DNA of 64,000 nucleotides from Gorsachius magnificus (taxonomy: Eukaryota > Chordata > Aves > Pelecaniformes > Ardeidae): positions 124,001-188,000 of the forward strand of contig CM067108.1 in assembly GCA_034008185.1 (NCBI GenBank), given 5' to 3'. This document shows, piece by piece, positions 25,023-34,900 of this stretch (position 1 is its first letter; the number at the start of each line of letters is the position of its first letter). Under the pieces are notes generated by a model. It ran no database searches. It saw only the letters and a program-made list of their open reading frames with translations, and was not told the origin of the DNA. Position numbers and translations under genes: made by a program.

Positions 25023-25030
25023 TGACGTCA
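25023..25030. promoter_or_regulatory. HIPK4: Consensus CRE in HIPK4 proximal promoter
   Basis: A full TGACGTCA lies 137-144 bp upstream of the HIPK4 ATG, in the short unique stretch between the minisatellite and the coding sequence. Haploid male germ-cell genes often use such sites through CREM. That link is inferred. Confidence 0.55.
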
Positions 25031-25166
25031 ACAAAGAAGGTGGTGTCACAGCAATGCCGGAACCGGCAGCGCCGTTGGGGGCCAGGTTGAGGCGGTTGGG
25101 TGGCCCAAGCCCCCGTTGGGTGCCGCGTAGGAGGTCCCAAGTCCCTGGCGAGGAGCCGACCCCACC

Positions 25167-27001
25167 ATGGGGACGCTGGTGGTGGGTGACGAGTGCTACG
25201 ACATGGTGGCCACAGTGGGGAAGGGGACCTTTGGGGAGGTGACCCAGGGCTGGCGGAGGAGCACAGGGGAGATGGTGGCCATCAAGATCCTGAAGAACGA
25301 AGGTCACCATGGCCAGGTGGTGAAGAACGAGCTGAGGCTGTTGCAGGCCTTGCGGGAGGTGGACACGGAAGAGTCGCACCTCGTCCGTTTCCTCGAGTCC
25401 TTCAGTGATGGTGCCTGGACATACCTGGTCTTTGAGCTGCTGGAGCAAAACCTTTTTGACTTCCAAAAGCAGAACAACTTCTTGCCGTTGCCTGTCCGGC
25501 ACATCCGGACCATCACGGCTCAGGTGCTGGCAGCATTGGTGAAGCTGAAGGAGCTCTCCATCATCCACGCCGACCTCAAACCGGAGAACATCATGCTGGT
25601 GGACCACACGCGCTATCCTTTCCACGTCAAGCTCATTGACTTCGGCTCGGCCAGCATCTTCCCTGAGGTCCGCCACCTCGAGGAACCCTACATCCAATCC
25701 CGCTTCTACCGGGCACCGGAGATCTTGTTGGGGTTGCCTTTCTGTGAGAAGGTGGACATCTGGTCTTTGGGTTGTGTGATGGCTGAGCTTCACTTGGGTT
25801 GGCCGCTCTACCCCGGCATCAATGAGTATGACCAGGTCCGCTACATCTGCTCCACCTTGGGGCTACCACGGGGCGAGTTGCTTTGCGCTGCCCGGAAGAC
25901 GTGGTCCTTCTTCCGACGGGTGCCACATCCCACCGGTTCCTGGCAGCTCAAACCACCAAGCAAGGAGACGGCGAAGCCAACGGAGAGGAGGAAGTTTATC
26001 TTCTCCTCGCTGGATCAGTTGGCGGCAGTGAACATCCGCCCGGTGTTTTATCCTGGCCGGGAGGCGCTGGCCGAGCGCTGCGACCTGGACGGGATGGTGG
26101 AGCTGGTCAAGAGGATGATCACCTGGGATTCGCACGAGAGGATCACGCCCAGCGCCGCCCTCAAGCACCCCTTCATCTCCTTGCAGCAGGTGAAGTCCAG
26201 CTTCGAGGCCACCCGGTACTACCAGCTCTGCCAAGAAGACTTGAGGGCATCCCGTAAGGCTGCCGGCGCTGTTGAGGTCTTCCCCGGCGTGGAGGAAGGT
26301 GCCTTCATCCCCAGCATCCAGAATGCCATCACCCAGATGGATGGGCTCAGCCTGTCTGAGCCGGTTGGGGACACCAGTGACAAGAGCCAGCAGGACGCCT
26401 GCCAAGCCCCCATCCCCACCCATTACGGCACCCGGCCCCACCAGCATCACCGGCGGCCCAGGGCGGAGCCCGGCGCCAACAACTTGATCGTGCTGGGGTC
26501 CCCTGGCCACCAGGAGCGGCGCGGCCGTTGCATGGCAGCGGGGTCTTTGGTGGCACCACGGAGCAGAACCCGGCTGGAAGACCCCACACCTCACCCCACA
26601 CCGAGGTACGGCCGCGGCGCGGGGGGCGCTGGCGTGGGAACCAGGAGCTCCCGGCCACAGGTGCTCTGGGACACTGGGTGCTTGGAGTCCCTTGGGTGCT
26701 CTGTGTCCCCCAGGGCCCCAGATGCTGGGGGTCACTGGTGCGCCGCGTCCCCGGGCCCCACATCACGGGCCCTGGCGCCCCCAGGTCGTGGGTGCCCAGG
26801 GACCCCACCCGTGGGTGCCGTTCACCCCCTCCCCGTGCTTCTCCCCGCCCCGCAGAGAGCTCCACCGGCGCAGCGCGACCCCAAGCCCCCACGCCCCTCC
26901 CCGCCACGGAGGACGGGCTTGGGGGCGGGCTGGGACCCCCCCCCCGCCGTACCCGGCACGCTCCCCCGGCGCAGAGCCGGCAACGCCCGCAGCAGCGCTG
27001 A
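25167..27001 (+). CDS. HIPK4: Homeodomain-interacting protein kinase 4
   Basis: A single exon from ATG 25167 to about 26605 (479 codons) contains the whole kinase domain. It has the glycine loop GKGTFG (residues 18-23), VAIK lysine 40, the CMGC/DYRK-type catalytic loop IIHADLKPEN (Asp136), DFG at 158-160, and the activation-loop tyrosine in EPYIQSRFYRAPE (Tyr175). Then come WSLGCVMAELHLGWPLYPG and the DYRK-specific insert. Length and motif order fit HIPK4, which has no homeobox-interaction domain. In mammals HIPK4 is testis-specific and needed for sperm head shaping. A donor CCGAG|GTACGG ends the exon at 26605. A CGCAGAGAG acceptor cluster near 26852-26859 would start a last exon, and one of its three AGs gives a stop at 26999-27001, upstream of the poly(A) signal. 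Other AGs give frames running to 27200 or 27219, so the C-terminus is uncertain. ATG is taken as start because it precedes the family's N-terminal CYDMV block. Confidence 0.93.
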
Positions 27002-27195
27002 GCCGGCGCGGCAACGCTGGCAAACACCCTGGCACCCTAGTGAAAGCTCACCAAAGACCTTCCTCTTCCTCACCTTTGGGTCACCCCGACCGGCAAAAAC
27101 CCGGTTCCGCGCCGGCAGAGGAGGACGCAGCCAGGGACGCACCGGGATGTGCCGTGCCGGGTGCTGCCGGCGCTGGTTCTTGCGACGATCCCCCC

Positions 27196-27201
27196 AATAA
27201 A
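27196..27201 (+). terminator. HIPK4: HIPK4 poly(A) signal
   Basis: AATAAA about 590 bp after the kinase exon, followed by a GT-rich stretch. HIPK4 and PLD3 are convergent, with stops about 0.5 kb apart. Confidence 0.75.
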
Positions 27202-27488
27202 TTATTTGGCGATGGCTGAGCGTTTCATCTGATTCTTTGCCAAGATGGATTTGGCATTGCCACGACTCGAGGGGCGTCCTGCCTTCCCTCCCGGTGCCGG
27301 CACGGCACTCGGCAAAGCCCGCTCTCCATCGCTGCGGCACGGAGGAACCCGCCCCCCACCTCAATAACAGCAAGGCAAAGTCCAGAAAAACTGGTTTTGT
27401 TCTGGGGTTTTTTCCCCCAAATTGGAGCGGGGCAGCCGAATCAACACAGCCAGACCCCGCGGTTCACCGGCGGTCCGGTCGCCGGCAC

Positions 27489-30170
27489 CTAACGGGAACC
27501 ACAGAGGGTCTCCCACCGCTCGGCATCACCGATGTCGGCGCTGTACTGGGAATTCCAATCCCGCTCAAAAACCCCCTGCAGCTGCTCCCGGATGGTGCTG
27601 GTGCCGGCAGCGGCGGCGGCAGCGCCGCTTTGGCTCACCGTCTGGTTCACCACCAGTGCCGATCCCGCCGTCCGCGTGAAGTAGTCACCAGACCAGTTGG
27701 ACGTCCCTGCCGAGGAGATTTCAGGGGGATCAACGACACCCCCCGCCCCAAAACCCACGCCCAAGTCACCGGCGGCAACCGGCACGGCGGCACCGCCACC
27801 CGCGCCGCGCTCACCGATGTAAGCCACCTTCTCCGTCACCATGTACTTGTTGTGGTTGACCCGGGCGTAGGGGATGTGGGCTTGCGCCTCACTCGCCGGC
27901 ACCATGAAAAGCCGCTGCGGGAAAAGCGAGGGGACCCTCAGCCACCCGAAAGGCCTCCTGCCGGCACGCCGCCGGCACGCCGCGATACCCACCACCTCCA
28001 CGCTGTAGCGGGTCCGATTGTCGGCGACGGCGGCGAGGGATTTGAGGAAGGGGAACATGGTCACTTGGCTGTGGCGCCAACAACCCGCCAACAGCCGAAC
28101 CTTGACCCGGCGTTCAAAGACGGCTTTCCGCAGCCGGTTATCGATCGCCGGCCAAAATCTGGGGAAAGGGAAAGCAGTTGGGCGTCACGGCTGCCGGCAG
28201 GCGGGGCTTGACGCCGGGCCATACAAACCTTTGGGGGTGGGAGAATTCGGTGGTGGGTAGGTAGCTCATCACCGCGATGTCGATGAAGTCCTCGGCAGCA
28301 TCGATGACGCTGAGGAGGGCGCCGAGATCTTGGGTCCGACCGGCGGCACAGAGAGCCGGCGGGGAGCTCTGCCGGAATCACGGGAGATGGATCAAGCACC
28401 GGCACAGCCCACCCTCAGCACTGGGAAAACCCACCAAGGCGGATCGGGGACGTACCGAGAAGTAGACAGCGGCATCGGTGTCGTTGAGCTTCAACTCCAA
28501 CGGCGTCTCCATGTTGAAGGCGGTGGAATAATTTGCTGGCCACGGTACCGGAATGGAAGCGCCGGGAACGCCAAGAGCCCAATAAGCTTCAAAAATTTTG
28601 CCTAAATCTTTGGCCAAGCAGCTGCAGTTGTAGACGGCGGCGCCAAGCTCCTTCACCTGCAGCGGGTGGCACTCTTGCGTCACCTGACGACGCCTCTCCA
28701 ACGCCCTTAGGCCATTGGGCGTCCCTTGATGGGGATGGGGGGTTGGTTTTGGGATGGCCCCGATGCCGTTCGGCACACGTTGGGCGCCATCCGGTGGCGT
28801 GACGGCGCTGCCGCGCTGCCCACCTGGGTCAACGACCTCCAGTCCATGTTGGCGCTCCCAATGTAGAGGTGGGTGCCGTCAACGAGCCAAAATTTGGTGT
28901 GCAGCACGCCACCGGTGAGCTGCGGCATATCAACAACGCGCACGGCGGCACCTGCGCGACCACGACTTGGGCATCTCCCACCCAAAATCCCCCCACCGCG
29001 CCCAGCCTGGGTTTTTTGGGGTGGTTTTTTTTCCATCACTCACCACTCCGCTCCAGTGCTTGGAGATCGTTCAGCGGCGATTTTGAAGACGGGCGGCTGA
29101 CGGCAATTCGGACGGCGACGCCACGCTGGGCTAATTGGAGAAGTTCCTCCAGGATTTGTTCGCCCTGAATCAAGTTTGAGGTCAAAAAAAAAAAACCCAG
29201 AAATTATTAAAAATCCTGGGAAAGCAAGAAAATGGCAGCCGGTGGCTGGGTTTAAACGCCGGAATCGGAGCTGCACCACGGCGTGCCGGATGCCCAAACC
29301 TGGGCGGCGGAGGGTTCGTGTGTCCGTGTGTCCTCGTTGGTCATGGTCCAGTAGAAGGAGGCGATGTCCAGGCTGCGGGTGACGGTCCCCAAGAGGTTCA
29401 TCCACGTGGAGAAGGTGGAGGGATTCGGCGCGGAGCTGCCAGCGAAGGTCATTCCCTCTGGGATGCTCTCCACCAGGACAATCCTACGGCGAAATTTCGG
29501 CGGCGCCGGTGAGCGCCAGGACGCCGAGGGTTTTGGGGGGACCGTCACCTCCCACCCCGCCATCTTACCGGCACGCGTCGCTACAGGATCCGGCATCGGC
29601 GTGGAGGGCGGCGTTCAGCCAGAGGTTGGCGAAGAGGAGGAAGGTGAGGACGAAGAGGGCGAGGACAGCTGAGAGCAACACGCCACGGAAGCGCTGGGGT
29701 GGAAAGCCGGCCGTCGACGCCCCGAAATTGAGGAATAAATTAATTTGGGGGGGTTTAAAGCCACCCCCACACCGGCGGGATCCGGCGAGGGATGGCACCA
29801 AAACCGGGAGAAGTTACCTTCAGCGGGAAGCGGGGGGGCTGCGCCCCACGGTCCTCCAGTGGGTCCAGCTGGGATGGGGGGGGGAGAAAATTGGGGTGAG
29901 GGGGACCCCAAACTAGGGTGGGGACTGATTTGGGAGTAAACCCCACCCCAAAATGCCCAGGGGACCTGCAGGGAAAAGCGTGTCATCCCCCCTCCCCCCA
30001 ATATTGCTGGGAGACCCCACAGGGTGCAGGGTCTGGGTGGAAATGGGGGGGCTATGGGGCACCCCAATTTGGGATTTTAGGGTGCTGGGGTGGGGAGCGC
30101 CACGATGCCCAATTTGGGGGTTCCGGTGCCGCCAGCACCGTACCTGCTTGTAGGCGGCGTCGGGCCTCAT
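27489..30170 (-). CDS. PLD3: Phospholipase D family member 3 (lysosomal 5' exonuclease)
   Basis: Ten coding exons, all with GT/AG sites and agreeing phases: 30170-30144, 29868-29818, 29693-29569, 29483-29300, 29164-29044, 28951-28824, 28656-28456, 28368-28229, 28158-27993, 27914-27815 and 27706-27489, where the first two are very short (counted singly there are eleven segments). They total 1461 nt, or 486 residues, close to mammalian PLD3. A short cytosolic N-terminus MRPDAAYKQ precedes a single membrane anchor [18 protein letters not shown], then the lumenal domain. The two phosphodiesterase motifs are HTKFWLVD followed by GSANMDW, and HNKYMVTE followed by [10 protein letters not shown]. The second motif has Glu where classical PLDs have Asp, as in PLD3/PLD4. 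The enzyme is a type II endolysosomal protein that degrades single-stranded DNA and RNA from the 5' end. An upstream in-frame ATG at 30215 would add 15 residues; 30170 is preferred because it matches the family N-terminus. Confidence 0.95.
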
Positions 30171-30219
30171 CCCGGCGTGGCGCTGGAACGGAACGAACCG
30201 GATTCTTCCCAACATGCCC

Positions 30220-30655
30220 GGACAGACGAGACCACCCCGGGGTGCGGCACGGCTGGAATTTTTGGGGTTCAGAGAAGGGGAGAGACCCCCCCCAAAAAAC
30301 CCGGGTGGGGCAGAGCCTTTCCCGGCTGACTCACGGGACCGGGGGACTCACGTGCCCTTGACGCGTTTGGGGCGGGGAGGGGAAGTGCTCGGTCCTCCCC
30401 CCCACCCCCCTGCCATTTGGGGCTGAGCCTCCCTGGGAATTGGGGGGGCACCCCAAATTTGGGGTGTGGCCCCCCCACCCCCCCGCCCTACTGGGACTTC
30501 TCCCCTGCGCCTTGGGGACCCCACAAATGGGGTGCTCAGCCCGGGATAAGCCCCCCCCCCCCCCAAACCCCTGCCCTGTTTTGGGGGAGCGGATTAGGGG
30601 TTAAGCTCAGGCTGGTGGCAACCCCCGGCTCAGCCCAATTTGGGAGGGGCAGGGC
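30220..30655. other. PLD3 5' region
   Basis: GC-rich, homopolymer-rich sequence upstream of the PLD3 start codon, expected to hold its noncoding first exon and promoter. I could not define either. No coding signal is seen. Confidence 0.4.
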
Positions 30656-30659
30656 AGTG

Positions 30660-31085
30660 CTTAGGGGGTGGTTAGGGGCAGGGATATTTTAGGACTGGGT
30701 TTAGGGCCAGGGCCAGGCTTAGTGCCAAGTTTAGGGCCAGGGCCAGGTTTAGGGCCAGGGCCAGTGGTAGGGCCGGGTTTAGGGCCAGGGTCGGGTGTAG
30801 GGCCAGGCTTAGGGCCAGGGCCGGGTTTAGGGCCAGGGCCAGGTGTAGGGCCGGGTTTAGGGCCGGGTTTAGGGCCAGGGCCGGGTTTAGGGCCAGGGCC
30901 GGGTGTAGGGCCGGGTTTAGGGCCAGGGCCGGGTTTAGGGCCAGGGCCGGGTTTAGGGCGGGGTTTAGTGCCAGGGTCGGGTGTAGGGCCGGGCTTAGGA
31001 CCAGGGCCGGGTGTAGGGCCAGGGCCAGGTGTAGGGCCGGGCTTAGGACCAGGGCCGGGTTTAGGGCCAGGGCCCCGCTCAAGGC
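30660..31085. repeat. Hexameric TTAGGG/CCAGGG/CCGGGT array
   Basis: About 70 hexamers in phase, chiefly TTAGGG, CCAGGG, CCAGGT and CCGGGT, giving words such as GGGTTTAGGGCCAGGGCC. The unit length and frequent TTAGGG make it a diverged telomere-like hexamer array between the PLD3 and C19orf47 promoters. Because six is a multiple of three, long artefactual proline/glycine or Ala-Leu-Asn-Pro open frames cross it. Confidence 0.9.
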
Positions 31086-31089
31086 CACG

Positions 31090-31270
31090 GCTCCCGAGGG
31101 TGCCCGGTGTCCCCTGCCCCCCCCCCCGACCGGACCCGGCGCCGGGCCGCGGCCCCCGCCCCGGCCGCGACTGGCGGCGCGCTAGGCCGGCCGCGACGTC
31201 ACTTCCGGCGCTCTGTGACCGCTGCTTCCGGGAGGGCCCGGGCCGGGGCCGGAGGCGGCGAAATGGGGGC
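31090..31270 (+). promoter_or_regulatory. C19orf47: C19orf47 CpG-island promoter
   Basis: A CpG-rich patch contains GACGTCAC (31194-31201), an ETS site ACTTCCGG (31201-31208) and a second CTTCCGG (31225-31231). TATA is absent. This is a typical housekeeping promoter; the first noncoding exon probably lies at about 31220-31265 and joins the acceptor CCCCACAG ending at 31921. Confidence 0.6.
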
Positions 31271-31860
31271 GGGAGCGGAGAGGGGAGGGGGCCTGGGGAA
31301 GGGGAAGGGGAAGGGGGAGGGGTGCAGGGGAGGGGGTGGGGGGCAGGAGGAGGGGGGGTGGGGGGGCAGGAGGGAAGGGGGAGGGGGCAGGAGGGGAGGG
31401 GAGGGGGCCTGGGGAAGGGGAAGGGGTAGGGGTGGGGGCCTGGGGAAGGGGAAGGGGTAGGGGTGCAGGGGAGGGGGTGGGGGGGCAGGAGGGAAGGGGA
31501 GGGGGCAGGAGGAGGGGGCAGGAGGGAAGGGCAGGGGGCAGGAGAGAAGGGGAGAGGCAGGAGGAAGGGGAGGAGGACTGGGGAAGGGGAAGGGGAAGGG
31601 GTAGGGGTGCAGGGGAGGGGGTGCAGGGTCAGGAATAGGGGGCAGGGGTGCAGGGGAGGAGGGGAAGGGTAGGGGTGCAGGGGAGGGGGTGCAGGGTCAG
31701 GAATAGGGGGCAGGGGTGCAGGGGAGGAGGAGGGGGCAGGAGGGAAGGGGAGGGGGTGGGGGGCAGGAGGAGGGGGGCAGGAGGGAAGGGGAGGGGACGG
31801 GACGGGGGGCAAGGGGCAGGGTAGGGGCATGGGGCAGGAGGAGGGGGCGGGGGGGCAGCA
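31268..31860. repeat. GGGGAGGGGGCAGGAGG purine-rich array
   Basis: Nearly pure G/A on the plus strand for about 600 bp, with words GGGGAAGGGGAAGGGG and GGTGCAGGGGAGGGGG, in the first intron of C19orf47. No coding signal. Confidence 0.9.
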
Positions 31861-31971
31861 GCCGCCCCGTGCCTCCCCGCTGGCCCTCAGAGGGGCCCTG
31901 TGGCCGCTCTCTTGCCCCACAGGCTGCTCCCGGCGCTGCTGCGTAGCCCCGCGTCCTCCGGCGCCTCCACC

Positions 31972-34900
31972 ATGGTGTCTGTCACGATGGGTAAGGGACA
32001 TTTTCCCCCCCACCACCCCCCCTGCTACTGAAAATCAAGCTAAATTGTTCTAAAACCCTTCAAATTGCATATTTTCCTCCGGGAGACCATCCCCACCCCC
32101 CCGCCCGCTGCCATCCCGGGCGCCGTTTTCCTCCCGATCCCGTTAATCGCACCACGACAGCTGCGAATGCTCGGAATGAGCCTCTCGGCCGGCGCCTGCC
32201 AAAACCCAGGCGACCACCCCACCCCTTTTTCCACGCCCGCTTCATTTTTTCCCTTTTCTGCGGCTTTTTTTCAGCGACATCGGAATGGATTCAGTTTTTC
32301 AAGGAAGCTGGGATCCCCCCGGGCCCTGCCGTCAACTACGCTGTCATGTTTGTGGATAACAGGTGAGGTCAGCAATGAGGTGGCGCCTTTTCATCGCGTC
32401 ACGGGGGGGAGAATAGCCCTGAAGGATCCCTCTGGTGAGGGGAGGGGAAGGAATTAACCGATTATCTCACTCCTTAATTAGTTTTCATTGCATCACGGGG
32501 GGAGAATAGCCCTGAAAGATCCCTCTGGTGAGGGGAGGGGAAGGAATTAACCGATTATCTCACTCCTTAATTAGTTATATTAGTGATTTGTCTGTGCTGA
32601 GCTTTTTTTTTTTTCGTTATCAGTGCTGTTCCTATGAGGGTGGTGGCATCCGAACCTGGGTTGGGGATGTCACGGTGCACCTCGCTCAAGGCTTAATGAA
32701 CCAGAGCCTGTAACGAGGGGGAGACCTCATTAAGCCGCGTCTTTTCTCGCGGCAGGATCCAGAAGAACATGTTGATGGATCTGAACAAGGAGATCATGAA
32801 CGAGCTGGGTATCACAGTGGTGGGAGACATCATCGCCATCCTCAAACACGCCAAAATCGTCTACAGGCAGGTACGGTAACGCCGACGCCGGCACGGGTAA
32901 AGCCTCGGTACCGGGGAAGATTATGGAGAGGTTCATCTTGAGTGTGCTCCCCAGGCACATGGAGGACAATCAGGGGGTCACGCCCAGCCAGCATGGGTTC
33001 ATGAAAGGCAAGTCTTGCCTAACCAACCCGATTTCCTTCTACGCCCAGGTGACCCGCCTGGTGGATGAGGGCAAGGCCGTGGATGGTGTCTACCTGGGCT
33101 TCAGCAAAGCCTTCGACACAGCCTCCCACGGCGTTCTCCTGGAGAAGCTGGCGGCTCATGGCCTAGATGGGCGCGCTCTTCGCTGGGTTAAAAACTGGCT
33201 GGGTGGCCGAGCCCAGAGAGTCGTGGGGAATGGAGCTAAGTCCAGTTGGTGGCCGGGCACAAGCGGTGTCCCCCAAGGCTCAGTTCTAGGCCCGGTCTTG
33301 TTTAATATCTTCATCAACGACCTGGACGAGGGGATGGAGTGTGCCCTCAGTAAATTTGTAGATGACACCAAACTGGGTGGGGGTGTGGATCTGCTGGGGG
33401 GAGGAGGGCTCTGCAGAGGGACCTGGCCAGGCTGGATCCATGGGCCCAGGCCAACTGGGGGAGGGTCAACAAGGCCAAGGGCCGGGTCCTGCCCTGGGGT
33501 CACCACAACCCCAGGCAGCGCTCCAGGGTGGGGCAGAGGGGCTGGAAAGCTGCCTGGGGAAAAGGCCCTGGGGGGGTTGGTCAACGGCCAACTCAACACG
33601 AGCCAGCAGGGTGCCCAGGTGGCCAAGAGGGCCAGCGGCATCCTGGCTTGTATCAGGAGTGGTGTGGCCAGCAGGAGCAGGGCAGGGACCGTGCCCCTGT
33701 GCTGGGCACTGGGGGGGCCGCCCCTGGAATGCTGGGGTCAGGGTTGGGCCCCTCACTCCAAGAAAGACGTTGCGTTGTGGAGCGTGTCCAGAGGAGAGCC
33801 GGGGCCGGGAAGGGGCGATGGGACGAGGGGGAATGGTTTGAAGCTGCGCCAGGGCAGGGTTGGGTTGGACATGGGGAAAAACTTCTTCATGGAAAGGGCT
33901 GTCAGGGGCTGGAAGGGGCTGCCCAGGGAAGGGGTCGAGGGATTTAAAAGAAGGAGGGGGTGCTGGGGCCGGGTTTGGGGGTGGGATGGCAGGGTTGGGT
34001 TAAACGTTGGACTCGATGATCTTCAAGGTCTCTTCCAACCAAAGTGATTCTGTGATTCTATTCTATGAAGCCTCGCTGGCTCATTTAGCAGCAAAGCTTT
34101 GCCTTGAGGCTCCTTGTTCGCCTTGGCAGAGCCCAAGGGAAAACCCTCCTCCGTGTTTTTTTGTTTGTTTTTTTTTTTTCCCCTTCAGGAGATGTGCAAG
34201 GCGGCTACCGAATCGCTCTGCCCCGGCTCCCCCAGCGTTCAAGCCGAGCTGCGCCGCAATGCCAACAGCGGTAAGCGCGGCCGGGAGGTTTCTGGGAGAT
34301 TAAATCCCTTCGCCTGATTGACGAGGTGAATTAATGATCTTAAAAACGAAGGGCTCAAACAACGGCTGCCTTCCCCAGCGTCCCAGGGAAGGACTGCTCT
34401 TTAGTTTAGCCGACGAGACAGACGCTTGTTGCGCTCGCCGAAGCCCCTCAGGTCTTAAAACCTCTCCCTCACCGCGCCGTCCTCCCCTTCCAGCCGCCAG
34501 CCGGATGATCGCCAACAGCTTGAGCAGAGACTCGCCTCCCGCCACCCCGCTCCGACAGCGGCCCCACGCCTCCAAAATCTCCGTCACCGTCTCCAACAAA
34601 CTGGCCGCTGCAAAGGCAGGTAGGGAGGGCGACGGATCCCAGTGGAAACGATGCCAAAAGTTGCTTTTTTCCGTTCCGTTTCCCATTAAAGACACCGCCA
34701 CCCTGCCCTGGCTGAATTTTAAGAGCCGCTTTGGGTCCAGCTACAGGGTAATTGCACAAGATCCTCATCTCTGAAATGGGGAGACGTGGATTTGAGGGGT
34801 GGACCCCTCCGTGGGGAAGGAATCGGCTGGATGGTCGCACCCCGGCTCAATGTCTGGAGACCGGTGAGGCGTGGGGTCCCTCAAGGGGTCCAGACTGGGA

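Noticed and set aside
25167..27200. HIPK4 as a single 677-residue open frame
   Set aside because: The frame runs unspliced past a good donor at 26605 and into the AATAAA poly(A) signal, and the extra tail has no family features.
29044..29164. A suspected frameshift in PLD3 exon 5
   Set aside because: Re-reading the reverse complement shows one continuous frame from [10 protein letters not shown] to [10 protein letters not shown] with correct phases.
30668..32016. Pro-Gly and Ala-Leu-Asn-Pro repeat proteins around 30.7-32.0 kb
   Set aside because: They are translations of the hexamer array and the GA-rich array in non-used frames; C19orf47 exon structure explains the region.
32923..34047. 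An intact retrotransposon protein
   Set aside because: The CR1 reverse transcriptase is 5'-truncated, its downstream part changes frame, and the catalytic box is FVDD. It is a dead fragment in an intron.
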